Positions 24,630-34,591 are shown, counted from the stretch's first letter. The stretch is 64,000 bases of DNA from Siphonobacter sp047605205 (GCA_047605205.1 JASGGE010000003.1:19506-83505), one strand, 5' to 3'. Numbers and translations are program-made. The notes: a model not told the origin generated them from the letters alone.

Positions 24630-26306
24630 TTACATCTTCAACCAGTGGGCACTGTAACTTTCAGTATCTCGTTTGAATTGCAGAATGTACGTGCCGGTGG
24701 GGATGGGTAAGTTACCAACTGGAATTTCAGCCCGGTTTCCTGAAATCTGCCCTTCCCAGAAAATACGTCCCCGGGTATCTAATAAAGTAACGCTGTATAC
24801 ACGTGTTGGAGCTCCAAAAGGAATTTCAACGTATGGATTCTGTGAGGTTTTAGTCGGGTTCGGAATCAGTCGGATGGTACCACTGCGTAACGTTTCTACG
24901 GCCTGAACCGCTTTCAGGTAATTAGGAACTCCATAGCCCTGCAAATTATCAGGATTACTGGCTTGAGTTCCTGAGCGTTTTAACATAGTGATGACGTCCA
25001 TATTGGTCAAATCCGGGTAAGCTTGCCAGAAACAGGTAGCCATTCCGGCCAGTAAAGGCGAAGCGAAAGAAGTGCCACTTCCTGCACTGATGTTGCCCGT
25101 TTGAGCATCAATTAACACCGCACCAGAACCCAATGCTGCTAAATCAGGCTTCATTCGGCCGTCTGCTGTTGGTCCAAATGAACTGAACCCGGCTTTGATA
25201 AACTTAGAATCGACCGCTCCTACGCTGATGACTGAATCGGCATCAGCCGGAACAGAAAGGTATTTCCAGGAGTCACTTCCCTCATTACCCGCAGCAACAA
25301 CTACCAGAATACCCGCCTGAGCGGCCCAGGTAGCTGCCCGACTTGAAAGGGCTACTTTTCCAGTCAGGTCATTGTATGTATAATTAGTAGCGGAGTTATC
25401 AAATGTGGTATACCCCAGTGAAGAGTTAATGACATCTACCCCAACACTATCAGCATATTCGGCCGCAGCAAGCCAAAAAGCTTCTTCCTGACGCTTTTCG
25501 CTGGAGTTTTCTTCTGAGTGTAGAAGTAAGTACGAAGCCTTGAATGCTGTTCCGATTAACTGACCAGGCAGATAAGCTGCCATGCACGAAAGCACACTAT
25601 TGCCATGGGTACCCTGATCATATACATTGATTTTGTTACGAGCAAAATCGTAAGTACCTAAAATCCGATTTTCATCAAAAAGGTGTTTAAAAGCCGCTTG
25701 CGTATTTACTCCCAGAAAGCCATTATCAATCACCGCTACCCACATGCCCTCTCCGTGATACCCATGAGCATGCATGGAGTCTACTCGCATTTGGCCAATC
25801 TGAGTTTGTGAATAACCGTAGTTTAAGGTTTCTTTTGGTTGATAAGCCGGAACGGTTTCAATGGGGGTATGCCCAACCGCTTTTCCACTACTTTTGATGG
25901 TGGAAGTACCAGGGACAACGCTAAGGGAAATGTTGGCTTCGTGCCCTTTTACGAAAGATAAGGTTTCAATATCTGCTAACTGGTCGGGGGTGCATTCGAC
26001 TAAAATGCCATTTGACCAGCGGGTTTTATACCAAAGGGTGGCTCCTTTGTCACGTACAGCTTCGATATATTCGGGGTTAGGAGGTAAATCCCGTTCAGTA
26101 AGCGTAATATTTTGTTTACTCCGGCGATCAACGGAGCGTTGAGAAAGAAATTCCAGGGGGCGGCTCACCGAATAAGGCGAATTGGCTTTATCCTTAAAAA
26201 GAATCAGATACTTAGAAGTAGTCTGAGCCGAAACCGGGTATAAACAGGAAATTAATACTAAAGTAAATACAAATTTTAGCAGTAAAGTCAGTTTATTCTT
26301 TCCCAT
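24630..26306 (-). CDS. S8 subtilisin-like serine peptidase with T9SS-type C-terminal domain
   Basis: Start placed at 26306 (MGKNKLTLLLKFVFTLVLIS), giving a signal peptide ending VSAQ and a 14-base overlap with the preceding gene; a longer reading adds 44 unlikely residues. An inhibitor-like prodomain precedes the S8 domain: Asp in VAVIDNGFLG, His in QGTHGNSVLSC, Ser in SGTSFASPLLAG. The last 75 residues (from LIPNPTKTSQ, with VTLLDTRGRIFWEG) match the type IX secretion sorting domain, so the enzyme is probably secreted or surface-attached. Confidence 0.9.
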   Translation of the reverse strand: MGKNKLTLLLKFVFTLVLISCLYPVSAQTTSKYLILFKDKANSPYSVSRPLEFLSQRSVDRRSKQNITLTERDLPPNPEYIEAVRDKGATLWYKTRWSNGILVECTPDQLADIETLSFVKGHEANISLSVVPGTSTIKSSGKAVGHTPIETVPAYQPKETLNYGYSQTQIGQMRVDSMHAHGYHGEGMWVAVIDNGFLGVNTQAAFKHLFDENRILGTYDFARNKINVYDQGTHGNSVLSCMAAYLPGQLIGTAFKASYLLLHSEENSSEKRQEEAFWLAAAEYADSVGVDVINSSLGYTTFDNSATNYTYNDLTGKVALSSRAATWAAQAGILVVVAAGNEGSDSWKYLSVPADADSVISVGAVDSKFIKAGFSSFGPTADGRMKPDLAALGSGAVLIDAQTGNISAGSGTSFASPLLAGMATCFWQAYPDLTNMDVITMLKRSGTQASNPDNLQGYGVPNYLKAVQAVETLRSGTIRLIPNPTKTSQNPYVEIPFGAPTRVYSVTLLDTRGRIFWEGQISGNRAEIPVGNLPIPTGTYILQFKRDTESYSAHWLKM

Positions 26307-26985
26307 AACTGGATACTTTCTGAACATAGCGAGTGCCGTAGTCAATTTGACCTGTTCCCAGACAATCAGCATCATTACAGTAATAATATTCCGTTTTTTC
26401 GCGATAAATAAGGCCAACATTTTTGGCGTAAATTTCATTCCTACGATGTAAGTCTACTAATGAAGAATCATTTTGTTGCACTACTGTCAGCGTTTCAGAA
26501 AAATTGTTGGAGCCGAAGGTTAAAGTCTTCCCAACGGATTCCATCTCATAATCGTCAGCATCGTAGCTATTTAGGGCATTTCCATTCCAGCTCTGCCCAT
26601 CCCGAATGGGGAAAAAGAGTTTAACATAGGGCAGATTGTTTTCGGTACGAATGGCTTTATCAATATCCAGGCGAGCACTCCAAACGGAATCAATAGCCCA
26701 GGAAGCCGTACTGGACGCTCGTCGGTACCGCTGGATGTAATAAGAAATGCTCCCATCCAGGCTGGTGAAAGAATCGGAAATTAGTTCTTTAATTTGGTAA
26801 TTAGAAGTGCTGGAATCTTGTGTTAAGGTATAAGTAGTTTCGGTGACATCATAGATTACGTAACGACCGATTTCAAGTGGGAAATAATCGTATCCAAGGG
26901 TAGAAGGCTCTAAACTAGCATTACTACACCCCCATATCCCCAAACCTAGTAATCCCAGCGAAAGAAGTAAATAAAGTTTTTTCAT
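26293..26985 (-). CDS. Lipoprotein of unknown function (230 aa)
   Basis: Lipobox GIWGC gives lipid-Cys20. The mature sequence starts with YFPLEIGRYVIYDVTET, a pattern seen in a family of Bacteroidota lipoproteins with a lipocalin-like beta region. Four late Cys-containing segments (YYYCNDADCLG) could form a disulfide. Its 3' end overlaps the subtilase start by 14 bases, indicating a translationally coupled pair. Confidence 0.7.
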   Translation of the reverse strand: MKKLYLLLSLGLLGLGIWGCSNASLEPSTLGYDYFPLEIGRYVIYDVTETTYTLTQDSSTSNYQIKELISDSFTSLDGSISYYIQRYRRASSTASWAIDSVWSARLDIDKAIRTENNLPYVKLFFPIRDGQSWNGNALNSYDADDYEMESVGKTLTFGSNNFSETLTVVQQNDSSLVDLHRRNEIYAKNVGLIYREKTEYYYCNDADCLGTGQIDYGTRYVQKVSSYGKE

Positions 26986-27002
26986 AATGTGAAGGTAGAT
27001 CT

Positions 27003-27031
27003 AAAAAGCCGTACGGACATGCACGGCTTTT
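27003..27031 (-). terminator. Terminator after guaA
   Basis: AAAAGCCGT/ACGGCTTTT stem with ten-base loop and T-run on the minus strand. Confidence 0.65.
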
Positions 27032-27065
27032 CGTTATAAACGTAATAAAGGTACGTAATGTTTGA

Positions 27066-28598
27066 TTATTCCCACTCAATAGTTGCAGGTGGTTTTGATG
27101 AAATATCGTACACTACACGGTTTACTCCTTTAACCCGATTAATGATTTCATTGGAAACTTCCGCCAGGAATTCATAAGGCAAATGTACCCAGTCGGCGGT
27201 CATACCATCCAGAGAAGCCACCGCTCTTAGGGCCACTACACGCTCGTAGGTACGCTCGTCACCCATTACCCCAACCGACTGGATCGGTAGCAGAATGGCT
27301 CCGGCCTGCCATACTTTGTCGTATAATCCCTTGTCTCTGAGTTTATTAATAAAAATGGCATCGACCTCCTGAAGAATAGCCACTTTATCAGCAGTGATGT
27401 CTCCTAAGATTCGAATAGCCAGTCCGGGGCCAGGGAATGGGTGACGACCCAGGATGGATTCCGTAATACCCAATTCACGGCCTACCCGGCGGACTTCATC
27501 TTTGAACAAGGTACGGAGGGGTTCCACGATTTTCAATTTCATGAAATCAGGTAAACCACCTACATTATGGTGTGACTTGATCGTAGCAGAAGGACCTTTT
27601 ACCGAAACGGATTCAATTACGTCGGGGTAAATAGTTCCCTGGCCTAACCAGCTTACGTCTTCCAGTAAATGAGCTTCCTGGTCAAATACTTCAATAAAAG
27701 AACGACCGATAGCCTTACGCTTATCTTCAGGATCGGTTAATCCCTCCAGAGCACCGTAAAACTGATCTTTAGAATCAACCCCCTTAATATTCAGACCCAT
27801 ATTCTGGTATGAGTGCAATACTTGCTCAAACTCACCCTTCCGTAACAGGCCGTTATCAACGAAGATACAGTAGAGATTTGGCCCAATAGCCCGGTGAATC
27901 AGCATGGCCGCTACGGTAGAATCAACGCCACCAGAAAGAGCCATAACTACTTTATCAGAACCGAGCTTTTCTTTTAACTGCCCGATTGCTTCTTCGACGA
28001 AGTTGGCGGGAGTCCATTCCTGTTTGCAGCCACAAATATCCACCAGGAAGTTTTTCAGAACTTCTTTTCCTTCCAGTGAGTGGGTTACTTCGGGGTGAAA
28101 CTGAATTCCGTAGGTTTCTTCACCTTCAATTTTGAAAGCTGCTACTTTTACCGTTTCAGTGGAACCAATGATGGTAAAATTTTCAGGAATACTTACGATG
28201 GTATCACCGTGTGACATCCAAACCTGCGATTCTGCGGATAGGTGCTGAAGCAAAGGCGAGCGACTTTCCTGAGTGGTATGTAACATGGAACGGCCATATT
28301 CCCGAATTTTAGAAGGAGCAACTTCTCCGCCTAAAGTATGGGCCATTAACTGGGCTCCGTAACATACCCCCAGTACAGGTAAATGACCCCGGAACTGATC
28401 CAGATCCAAACGAGGAGAATCGACATCCCGAACAGAGCAGGGGCTGCCTGAAAGAATGATTCCCTTTACAGTAGTATCAATTTCAGGTAAGTGATTGTAT
28501 GGATGAATTTCGCAGTACACATTAAGTTCACGGACGCGACGGGCGATGAGCTGCGTGTATTGCGAACCAAAATCAAGAATGATAATTTTTTCAGTCAT
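27066..28598 (-). CDS. guaA: GMP synthase (glutamine-hydrolysing)
   Basis: The proper start is the ATG at 28598 (MTEKIIILDFGSQYTQLIAR); the open frame upstream is not conserved-looking. Order: class I glutamine amidotransferase with nucleophile Cys79 in GVCYGAQ and His/Glu in QFHPEV, ATP-pyrophosphatase loop SGGVDSTVAA, and the C-terminal dimerisation domain ending in PPATIEWE. It converts XMP to GMP in the cytosol. 510 aa, normal length. Confidence 0.97.
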   Translation of the reverse strand: MTEKIIILDFGSQYTQLIARRVRELNVYCEIHPYNHLPEIDTTVKGIILSGSPCSVRDVDSPRLDLDQFRGHLPVLGVCYGAQLMAHTLGGEVAPSKIREYGRSMLHTTQESRSPLLQHLSAESQVWMSHGDTIVSIPENFTIIGSTETVKVAAFKIEGEETYGIQFHPEVTHSLEGKEVLKNFLVDICGCKQEWTPANFVEEAIGQLKEKLGSDKVVMALSGGVDSTVAAMLIHRAIGPNLYCIFVDNGLLRKGEFEQVLHSYQNMGLNIKGVDSKDQFYGALEGLTDPEDKRKAIGRSFIEVFDQEAHLLEDVSWLGQGTIYPDVIESVSVKGPSATIKSHHNVGGLPDFMKLKIVEPLRTLFKDEVRRVGRELGITESILGRHPFPGPGLAIRILGDITADKVAILQEVDAIFINKLRDKGLYDKVWQAGAILLPIQSVGVMGDERTYERVVALRAVASLDGMTADWVHLPYEFLAEVSNEIINRVKGVNRVVYDISSKPPATIEWE

Positions 28599-28644
28599 TT
28601 TAGATAAGAGAAAGCCGTTGCTTTCCTTGTTTTGCTCACAAGCA

Positions 28645-29835
28645 TTACAAATACAGAAGATATTTTTTACGAATCTCCTGATACTGTTTAAGGGCTGATT
28701 TCCAGCTGTTACGTATTTCCGACTCACTTTTACCGGCCAGCAGCTGCAGGCGAACCTGATCAGTGCCCGATAGAATATCGAACGATTTGATATTGGTAAT
28801 GAATTTTGATTTATCGGGTGCTTTCTGGTACATCTCGATCAGATACTTCAGTGTATATCCTTCTTTCCAGGCATTTACCTTACGCAAGTCAAGTCCATAG
28901 CAAACCTTACCTTTATTGGGCGGATCCATGGCTCCTGGCTTGGGTTCTGGTGTAAAGGCATACGTGCCAAACGAGGGAGAGGGCCCTCCAATAACCTGAA
29001 ACTGTGTATCCGTACCACGACCAACGCTAATTTCAGTTGCTTCAAAAATGCAAATGGAAGGATAAAGTAAAATGCTTTGCTGATTGGGCAGATTAGGCGA
29101 CGGGGCCACAGGCAAGGTATAAGGCATGCTATGACTGTAATGCTCACAACTTACCGTGATCAGCTTACAGATTTTACCATCTTTTAGCCAGCCTTCGCCA
29201 TTAATCATTCGGGCTAGTTCAGCAATCGTGCAACCATGTACCGTTGGTATGGGGTTTAATCCTACGAAAGAAGCAAATTTCCGGTCGAGTACCGGTCCTT
29301 CAATATAATGCCCATTTGGGTTAGGCCGATCCAGAATCAGAACAGTTTTGCCCTGCTCTGCTGCTGCTTCCATAACATAGTGCATGGTAGAGGTATAGGT
29401 GTAAAAGCGGGCTCCAACGTCCTGAATATCGAAGAGTAAAATATCAATATCTTTAATCTGTTCGGGGGTTGGCTTGCGGTTCGAACCGTATAACGAAACA
29501 ATGGGAAGACCCGTTTTGGTATCTACACCACTTGAAATGTGTTCTCCTGCATCGGCTGTTCCGCGGAACCCATGTTCCGGCGAAAAAATAGTTTTAATAT
29601 GAATACCCAGTGCCAGCAGTGAGTCAGCTAAGTGAGTTTTATTGGGAAAAATAGAAGTATGATTTACTACCAATCCAACCGATTTACCCTGAAGAAGGGG
29701 TAAATATTCGTTCGTTCGTTCAATACCTAACCGAATATTGGCGGTAGATTGGGCCTGAAGGCCAGGACGTACACAAGAACCAAGAAGAAAGAGAAGGATG
29801 AGAAATCCCTTTATACGAAGCGAAACCATGTGCAA
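28645..29835 (-). CDS. Exo-beta-N-acetylmuramidase, NamZ/DUF1343 family
   Basis: Signal/lipobox-like N-terminus (LLFLLGSC), then the DUF1343 domain with VVNHTSI, FSPEHGFRG, LFDIQDVGARFYTYTSTM, DRPNPNGHYIEGP and the late VGRGTDTQFQVIGGP. NamZ-type enzymes remove terminal MurNAc from peptidoglycan fragments. Export suggests periplasmic wall recycling. A start two codons later (29829) is equally possible. guaA begins 46 bases downstream. Confidence 0.85.
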   Translation of the reverse strand: MHMVSLRIKGFLILLFLLGSCVRPGLQAQSTANIRLGIERTNEYLPLLQGKSVGLVVNHTSIFPNKTHLADSLLALGIHIKTIFSPEHGFRGTADAGEHISSGVDTKTGLPIVSLYGSNRKPTPEQIKDIDILLFDIQDVGARFYTYTSTMHYVMEAAAEQGKTVLILDRPNPNGHYIEGPVLDRKFASFVGLNPIPTVHGCTIAELARMINGEGWLKDGKICKLITVSCEHYSHSMPYTLPVAPSPNLPNQQSILLYPSICIFEATEISVGRGTDTQFQVIGGPSPSFGTYAFTPEPKPGAMDPPNKGKVCYGLDLRKVNAWKEGYTLKYLIEMYQKAPDKSKFITNIKSFDILSGTDQVRLQLLAGKSESEIRNSWKSALKQYQEIRKKYLLYL

Positions 29836-29886
29836 ATTTCGGGGTAAAGACTGAAAAAACCAACCCCGATTTTAGAAAAGGACTGC

Positions 29887-29894
29887 TACTTTTG
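29887..29894 (+). promoter_or_regulatory. -7 promoter element TACTTTTG
   Basis: TAnnTTTG element about 70 bases upstream of the FtsX-type permease gene; no clear -33 element. Confidence 0.3.
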
Positions 29895-29966
29895 TGGTAA
29901 TTAGTTTGAATAAACTATAATGCCTTATGCTTTTGCCGGTATACTAAGCAGAGTAAGTATTCAATA

Positions 29967-31247
29967 ATGGGGGAAATAAATCATTATAGTTATTTAGTCA
30001 CGTTATCTACGTCAATACCTTTGAACTTTCCGCGTTTTCTTGCTACCCGCTTACGTCGCCGTACCGAACAACGGTCGTTTTCTTCTACGGTTACCCGCAT
30101 TGGGGTGGCTAGTATTGCCATTGGGGTAGCCGTTATGATTATAGCCTTTGCCGTGTTATTTGGTTTTAAAGGAACCATCCAGGAAAAATTGTTTAGCCTG
30201 TCAGCTCATTTGAAAGTAACCCGGTTTTCACTGAACTCTTCGTATGAAGAAGGGAGCCTGCCACGTCATTCAAAACTCAGTGATCAGTATCAGCATTTAG
30301 CCGACATCCGACATTTGCAAATGGTGGCCCATAAAGCCGGGATTCTTAAAACGCCTGAGTCCGTACAAGGGGTTATTCTAAAAGGAGTAGGGAATGATTA
30401 TGACTGGCAGACTTTCCAGGAAAATATGGTTGCAGGCCGATTGCCAGACTTTAAAAAAGATACAGCCGATTCAAAGGAAATTCTGATTAGTCAGCGGATT
30501 GCAACGCAGCTAAAGTTGAAAATTGGGGATGGGATTGTTATTTACTTTCTACAAAAGCCGCCTCGCCCTCGTAAACTGATGATTACCGGAATTTACGAAA
30601 CCAAACTGGAGGAGTTGGATAAACAAGTTATTCTGGGGGATATCCGATTGATCCAGAAATTAAATAAATGGGGGCCCGATACAGTCGGGAGCTATGAATT
30701 GTTTGTCAAAGACTTTAACCGTCTGAATCAGGCGACGGCAGAAGTTTCCTCATTACTAGAACCTGATCAGGATTTGCGAAAGGTAACCGATGAATACCGT
30801 CAGATTTTCGACTGGTTAACGTTGCTGGATCGGAATCTGGGCATTTTTCTGGCTCTGATTTTATTCGTGGCCAGTTTTAATATGGTGTCCATTCTGCTGG
30901 TATTAATGATGGAACGAACACCCATGATTGGTTTACTAAAAGCTTTAGGAAGCACAAACTGGCAAATTCGGAAAATCTTCATCTGGCAGGGGGTGGTGAT
31001 GATTATGAGAGGGCTAATCTGGGGAAATGTGTTTGGGATTGGCTTATGCTGGTTACAACAACGTTTTCGGCTCATTCCGCTTGATCCTGAAAACTATTAC
31101 ATGACGTACGTACCTATTCAGTTCGACTGGCTTGTGGTAGTATTATTAAATTTAGCTACCTTAAGTCTAGTCAGTTTTGTATTATTGATTCCGACATTCA
31201 TCATTACCCGGATGCGACCAGTAGAGGCCATCCGGTTTTCCAAATAA
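29967..31247 (+). CDS. FtsX/LolC-type ABC transporter permease
   Basis: Membrane segment at about 47-67, a long periplasmic MacB-core-like domain, then three membrane helices in an FtsX domain (about 290-426) with FNMVSILLVLMMERTPMIGL and LKALGSTNWQIRKIF. This layout is that of LolC/LolE, which extract lipoproteins from the inner membrane. No ATPase (LolD) gene is adjacent. The ATG at 29967 gives a 25-residue leader; a later start near LNFPRFLATRL is possible. Confidence 0.85.
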   Translation: MGEINHYSYLVTLSTSIPLNFPRFLATRLRRRTEQRSFSSTVTRIGVASIAIGVAVMIIAFAVLFGFKGTIQEKLFSLSAHLKVTRFSLNSSYEEGSLPRHSKLSDQYQHLADIRHLQMVAHKAGILKTPESVQGVILKGVGNDYDWQTFQENMVAGRLPDFKKDTADSKEILISQRIATQLKLKIGDGIVIYFLQKPPRPRKLMITGIYETKLEELDKQVILGDIRLIQKLNKWGPDTVGSYELFVKDFNRLNQATAEVSSLLEPDQDLRKVTDEYRQIFDWLTLLDRNLGIFLALILFVASFNMVSILLVLMMERTPMIGLLKALGSTNWQIRKIFIWQGVVMIMRGLIWGNVFGIGLCWLQQRFRLIPLDPENYYMTYVPIQFDWLVVVLLNLATLSLVSFVLLIPTFIITRMRPVEAIRFSK

Positions 31248-31265
31248 TAGGTTTCCCATCGTTTT

Positions 31266-32543
31266 ATGAAAGCTATTTCCCTAACCAATAGATGGGCCCT
31301 TACTGGCTGGTTAATCCTTGCTGCGTTTAGTACGTATTTCTGTATGTATGCTTTCCGTAAGCCTTTCACAGCAGCTACGTTTGAAGGGGTACAACTATGG
31401 GGAATTGATTATAAAATCATTCTGGTGATTACGCAGGTATTGGGTTATGCGGCGGCGAAAGGAGTTGGGATTAAAATTATTTCGGAAACCAAACCCCGGC
31501 AGCGAGCCAGGCGAATTATTCTGATGATTGGCCTGGCAGAGGTAGCCTTGATCTTGTTTGGGCTGGTGCCCCCTCCATATAACTGGGTTTTCCTATTTTT
31601 TAATGGCCTGCCGCTAGGAATGGTGTATGGCCTGGTATTTGGTTTTCTGGAAGGCCGCCGGGTAACCGATTTGCTTGGTGCGGGCCTATGCCTGAGTTTT
31701 ATTCTAGCTTCGGGAATGGTGAAATCCGTTGGGGTATGGGTACTAAACCAGGGGATATCTGACTACTGGATGCCCGCCGTGGTTGGTTTATTATTCTTTC
31801 CTGTTTTGCTGATAACGGTATGGATGCTGCATGTAGCACCTGCTCCTACTCTGGCAGATGAGCAGGCCCGCAAGCCACGTGTACCGATGACCGCATTAGA
31901 TCGAAAGCAGTTCTTTAGCTCGCTTGCTCCTGGTCTTATTGCATTTATCATCGTGTATATACTGGTTTCAATGATCCGGGACATCCGAGACAACTTTGCG
32001 GTAGAAATCTGGAAAGATTTAGGCGTGAAAACGCCCGAAATTTTTACCATCACCGAAAGCTGGGTAGGGGTTGTCGTGATTTTGATGGTTGGAATGTTGT
32101 TTTTGGTAAAAAGCAATCGAGCGGCTTTCTGGGGGAATGTCTTCTTTGTAGGAGTCGGTATGGTGCTGATACCAGTGGCCACTTTCTTTTATCAGCAAGG
32201 AAGCCTTAGTTCTCTGGTGTGGATGGTTTTGGTAGGCTTAGGAATTTATTTTGCCTATGTACCTTTCAATGGTATGTTATTCGAAAGGCTGATTGCCGTA
32301 CAACCTCGCCGGGCTAATGTAGGCTTTCTATTCTATATCTCTGATTTTGCAGCTTACATGGGGAGTGTAGCCATTTTACTGGTTAAAAATTTTGGTACAA
32401 CACACATTTCATGGCTGGCTTTTTTCATGAAAACAACTTATGTATTACCCTTCATTTCGCTGGGAATACTGGTTGTTGCTGTTCTTTATTTTCGGAGAAA
32501 ATTACAGACGACCACTGCTGCGGGGCAGCTCACTGACCAATAA
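31266..32543 (+). CDS. DUF5690 family MFS-like transporter
   Basis: Twelve predicted membrane helices over 425 aa. The first segment (AAFSTYFCMYAFRKPFTAAT) and GLPLGMVYGLVFGFLEGRR are characteristic of DUF5690 proteins, a Bacteroidota group related to the major facilitator superfamily. The substrate is unknown. Starts 19 bases after the permease gene, so probably co-transcribed. Confidence 0.82.
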   Translation: MKAISLTNRWALTGWLILAAFSTYFCMYAFRKPFTAATFEGVQLWGIDYKIILVITQVLGYAAAKGVGIKIISETKPRQRARRIILMIGLAEVALILFGLVPPPYNWVFLFFNGLPLGMVYGLVFGFLEGRRVTDLLGAGLCLSFILASGMVKSVGVWVLNQGISDYWMPAVVGLLFFPVLLITVWMLHVAPAPTLADEQARKPRVPMTALDRKQFFSSLAPGLIAFIIVYILVSMIRDIRDNFAVEIWKDLGVKTPEIFTITESWVGVVVILMVGMLFLVKSNRAAFWGNVFFVGVGMVLIPVATFFYQQGSLSSLVWMVLVGLGIYFAYVPFNGMLFERLIAVQPRRANVGFLFYISDFAAYMGSVAILLVKNFGTTHISWLAFFMKTTYVLPFISLGILVVAVLYFRRKLQTTTAAGQLTDQ

Positions 32544-32574
32544 AAAAGACGTTTCTGTTCGAAACGCCTTTTTT
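32542..32574. terminator. Bidirectional terminator
   Basis: AAAAAAG-a-CGTTTC / GAAACG-c-CTTTTTT hairpin between the convergent DUF5690 and LiaF-like genes; it overlaps the DUF5690 stop. Confidence 0.75.
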
Positions 32575-32587
32575 ATGAAGCAGATGG

Positions 32588-33586
32588 CTAATACCGTTCT
32601 ACTTTCCATTCGGCCATACCACCTTGAAAATGAATGTTAATTTTCTTCTGAGCTGAGCCGTAGTTAGAGGTTTCATACGTATCGCCATTGTGGCTAAACC
32701 CATCAAATTTTTTGTCGGTTAAGGCTCCGTCGGTTGTAATTCGGCAGCCAACACCTTCGGGGACTTTGATTTTAATGCTAGCCACACCTGATTCTATGTT
32801 TATGTCAGTGTTGTCGGCTTTATCGCCTAACTTCAGGTCTAAGTCAGCGGCTCCGGTTTGAAGGTCAATCTTTTTTACTTTAAAAGGAGTTAAGTCGAAA
32901 TCTACCTCACCCGCACCAATTTGCAGATCCAGATTCCAGTCTGGGCCAGGGTTGAGGCGAACCGCAACTTCATTATGGTGGTCATTATCACCAAAATTCC
33001 AACGGCCTTTACCTTTCATTTTTAGTAAAACATCACTATTCCCATCCGTTGTTGAGGTTGTTTTAAGCGATAAACTTCCAAACCCCAGATCCCCATCTGC
33101 TTCGGCTAACTGCTGGTTGCTGGTTCCTAAGGTGAAGTGAGCTGCTCCGCCTTCCATATGAAACGTTGCTACTTTCGTGTTGGCATTCATAGGTTCTGCC
33201 AGATATTGCTTACCTCCTTCGCTTCCAAAGGAGTCATCGTCTTCCTCATCGTCTGAATCATGCTGATCAGCGTCGTTATCGTCATTATAGCGGAAACTAA
33301 AATGGTCACGATCGAAGCGATCACCGTCGCGGAAGTGACCTTTAACTTTCGAAGCAATGATGAGCGGAATACATATCGCCAAGAGAATAATAGCAATAAC
33401 GTTTATCGCCTGATTGGATTTCCCCCAGATATAATTCACGCCAATGACAACAAAGAGTAGTGGCCAGAAACGGGCAATTTCGTGGAAGTGGAAATCAAAC
33501 CATCCCATATTTCTTCCCAGAAAAAGAATGCCGAGTACTACCAGAAAGCCTCCCAGTAATACATTTTTGGTGTTGATGGAATTCAT
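32588..33586 (-). CDS. LiaF-like envelope-stress membrane protein
   Basis: N-terminal LiaI/LiaF-type membrane region (about residues 8-80, three to four helices with FWPLLFVVIGVNYIWG), a strongly acidic Asp/His linker (about 85-125), then a toastrack-like beta domain (130-332) with repeated GAGEVDFDLT / GAADLDLKLG / GVASIKIKVP units. In Firmicutes LiaF restrains a cell-envelope stress kinase; in Bacteroidota these proteins are coded with PspC and probably monitor envelope stress. Third gene of a minus-strand trio. Confidence 0.8.
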   Translation of the reverse strand: MNSINTKNVLLGGFLVVLGILFLGRNMGWFDFHFHEIARFWPLLFVVIGVNYIWGKSNQAINVIAIILLAICIPLIIASKVKGHFRDGDRFDRDHFSFRYNDDNDADQHDSDDEEDDDSFGSEGGKQYLAEPMNANTKVATFHMEGGAAHFTLGTSNQQLAEADGDLGFGSLSLKTTSTTDGNSDVLLKMKGKGRWNFGDNDHHNEVAVRLNPGPDWNLDLQIGAGEVDFDLTPFKVKKIDLQTGAADLDLKLGDKADNTDINIESGVASIKIKVPEGVGCRITTDGALTDKKFDGFSHNGDTYETSNYGSAQKKINIHFQGGMAEWKVERY

Positions 33587-33607
33587 AATGACAATAGTTT
33601 TAGGGAC

Positions 33608-33841
33608 TTATTGAAGTGATTCAGAGTCGTGGGGAGCCTGAGGATCATTAGGAAAGGAATCATCACGTGGAGACAGATACCGATTTTTGGTAAGGAACCG
33701 AATTCCTATGAAAATCAGGACTAAAGGCCATAGTTTTCCGATGAACGACCAGTTGAAATGATAGAGGTCGAATTCTTCACCTAACTGGATCAACCCAAAG
33801 GCAATGAAGCCTATACCAAGGACAAGATGTGAGGTTTTCAT
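33608..33841 (-). CDS. Small LiaI-like membrane protein (77 aa)
   Basis: Two membrane helices (TSHLVLGIGFIAFGLIQLG and LWPLVLIFIGIRFL) match the LiaI-LiaF-like transmembrane unit; the C-terminal 20 residues are polar. It lies between the PspC and LiaF-like genes with gaps of about 20-35 bases, so the three form an operon. Confidence 0.75.
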   Translation of the reverse strand: MKTSHLVLGIGFIAFGLIQLGEEFDLYHFNWSFIGKLWPLVLIFIGIRFLTKNRYLSPRDDSFPNDPQAPHDSESLQ

Positions 33842-33875
33842 GGTTAAGGTTTTAGTGGTTTATGAACGGAATCAG

Positions 33876-34271
33876 TTAGGAAGCAATTCGTTCCTTGATT
33901 TGATCTTTGAAAATAAGACCTACACCTAACCCAATGAATAGAACGGGCCAGAAATTATGCCAGCTAAACCACCAGGTAAATTCATCGAGCAGAAATAGTA
34001 CACCAAAGATGATGGCTACAATTCCCCAGGCCCGGCTTGTATCATGCTGAGGCATGTCTTCTGCTGTTTGTGGGGCACTTGGATATTCAGATTGTTTTGG
34101 CAGGGCAATCCAGAGGATAACGTAGCCAATAATAAAAGGAGCATGTGTAAAGACAGCTCCTAATACGAATAAAACACGGATCAGAGCAACATCAGTACGT
34201 AAGTAAGCAGCTAAGCCAGCGGCTACACCACCGATAACTTTTTGAGAGGGAATACGTTCTAGGCGATTCAT
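33876..34271 (-). CDS. PspC-domain protein with LiaF-type tail
   Basis: Residues 1-60 are a PspC domain (LERIPSQKVIGGVAAGLAAY then LRTDVALIRVLFVLGAVF), followed by a linker and a second two-helix LiaI/LiaF-like unit (FWPVLFIGLGVGLIF). PspC proteins sense or stabilise stressed inner membranes. First gene of the trio. Confidence 0.85.
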   Translation of the reverse strand: MNRLERIPSQKVIGGVAAGLAAYLRTDVALIRVLFVLGAVFTHAPFIIGYVILWIALPKQSEYPSAPQTAEDMPQHDTSRAWGIVAIIFGVLFLLDEFTWWFSWHNFWPVLFIGLGVGLIFKDQIKERIAS

Positions 34272-34591
34272 GACCGTTAAAGGATAATCAGGTTTTGTTT
34301 TCGTCTGATTGATAGTTCAAAATTGGGTTATTAAAGTCAGTCTGAGAAGGCATTTAGGGCGAAAGGCTGCTTTAACTGGATTAACGGGCTATTTTATGGA
34401 TAGAACTTGGTAATACCAAGTACCAAAATACTTTAAAATAATCAAGATACCCATATTGCTTGATAAAGCACCTTTTATCGGCTAAAAATATCTGTTCATC
34501 GAAGAAGCCTTTTTTAGCCGGAGCAAGAAAAGACATTTGTAATAGAAATGCCGCTTAATAACTAACAGGCAGTTGTTTGCTGAACCCAAAG
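34272..34591. other. Intergenic region upstream of the PspC trio
   Basis: Divergent promoter region between the PspC gene and the 34-aa membrane ORF. AT-rich; I see no further gene, RNA motif or repeat. Confidence 0.4.

Noticed and set aside
27904..28098. Open frames on the opposite strand inside guaA and other large genes
   Set aside because: They are shadows of strongly coding sequence on the other strand.
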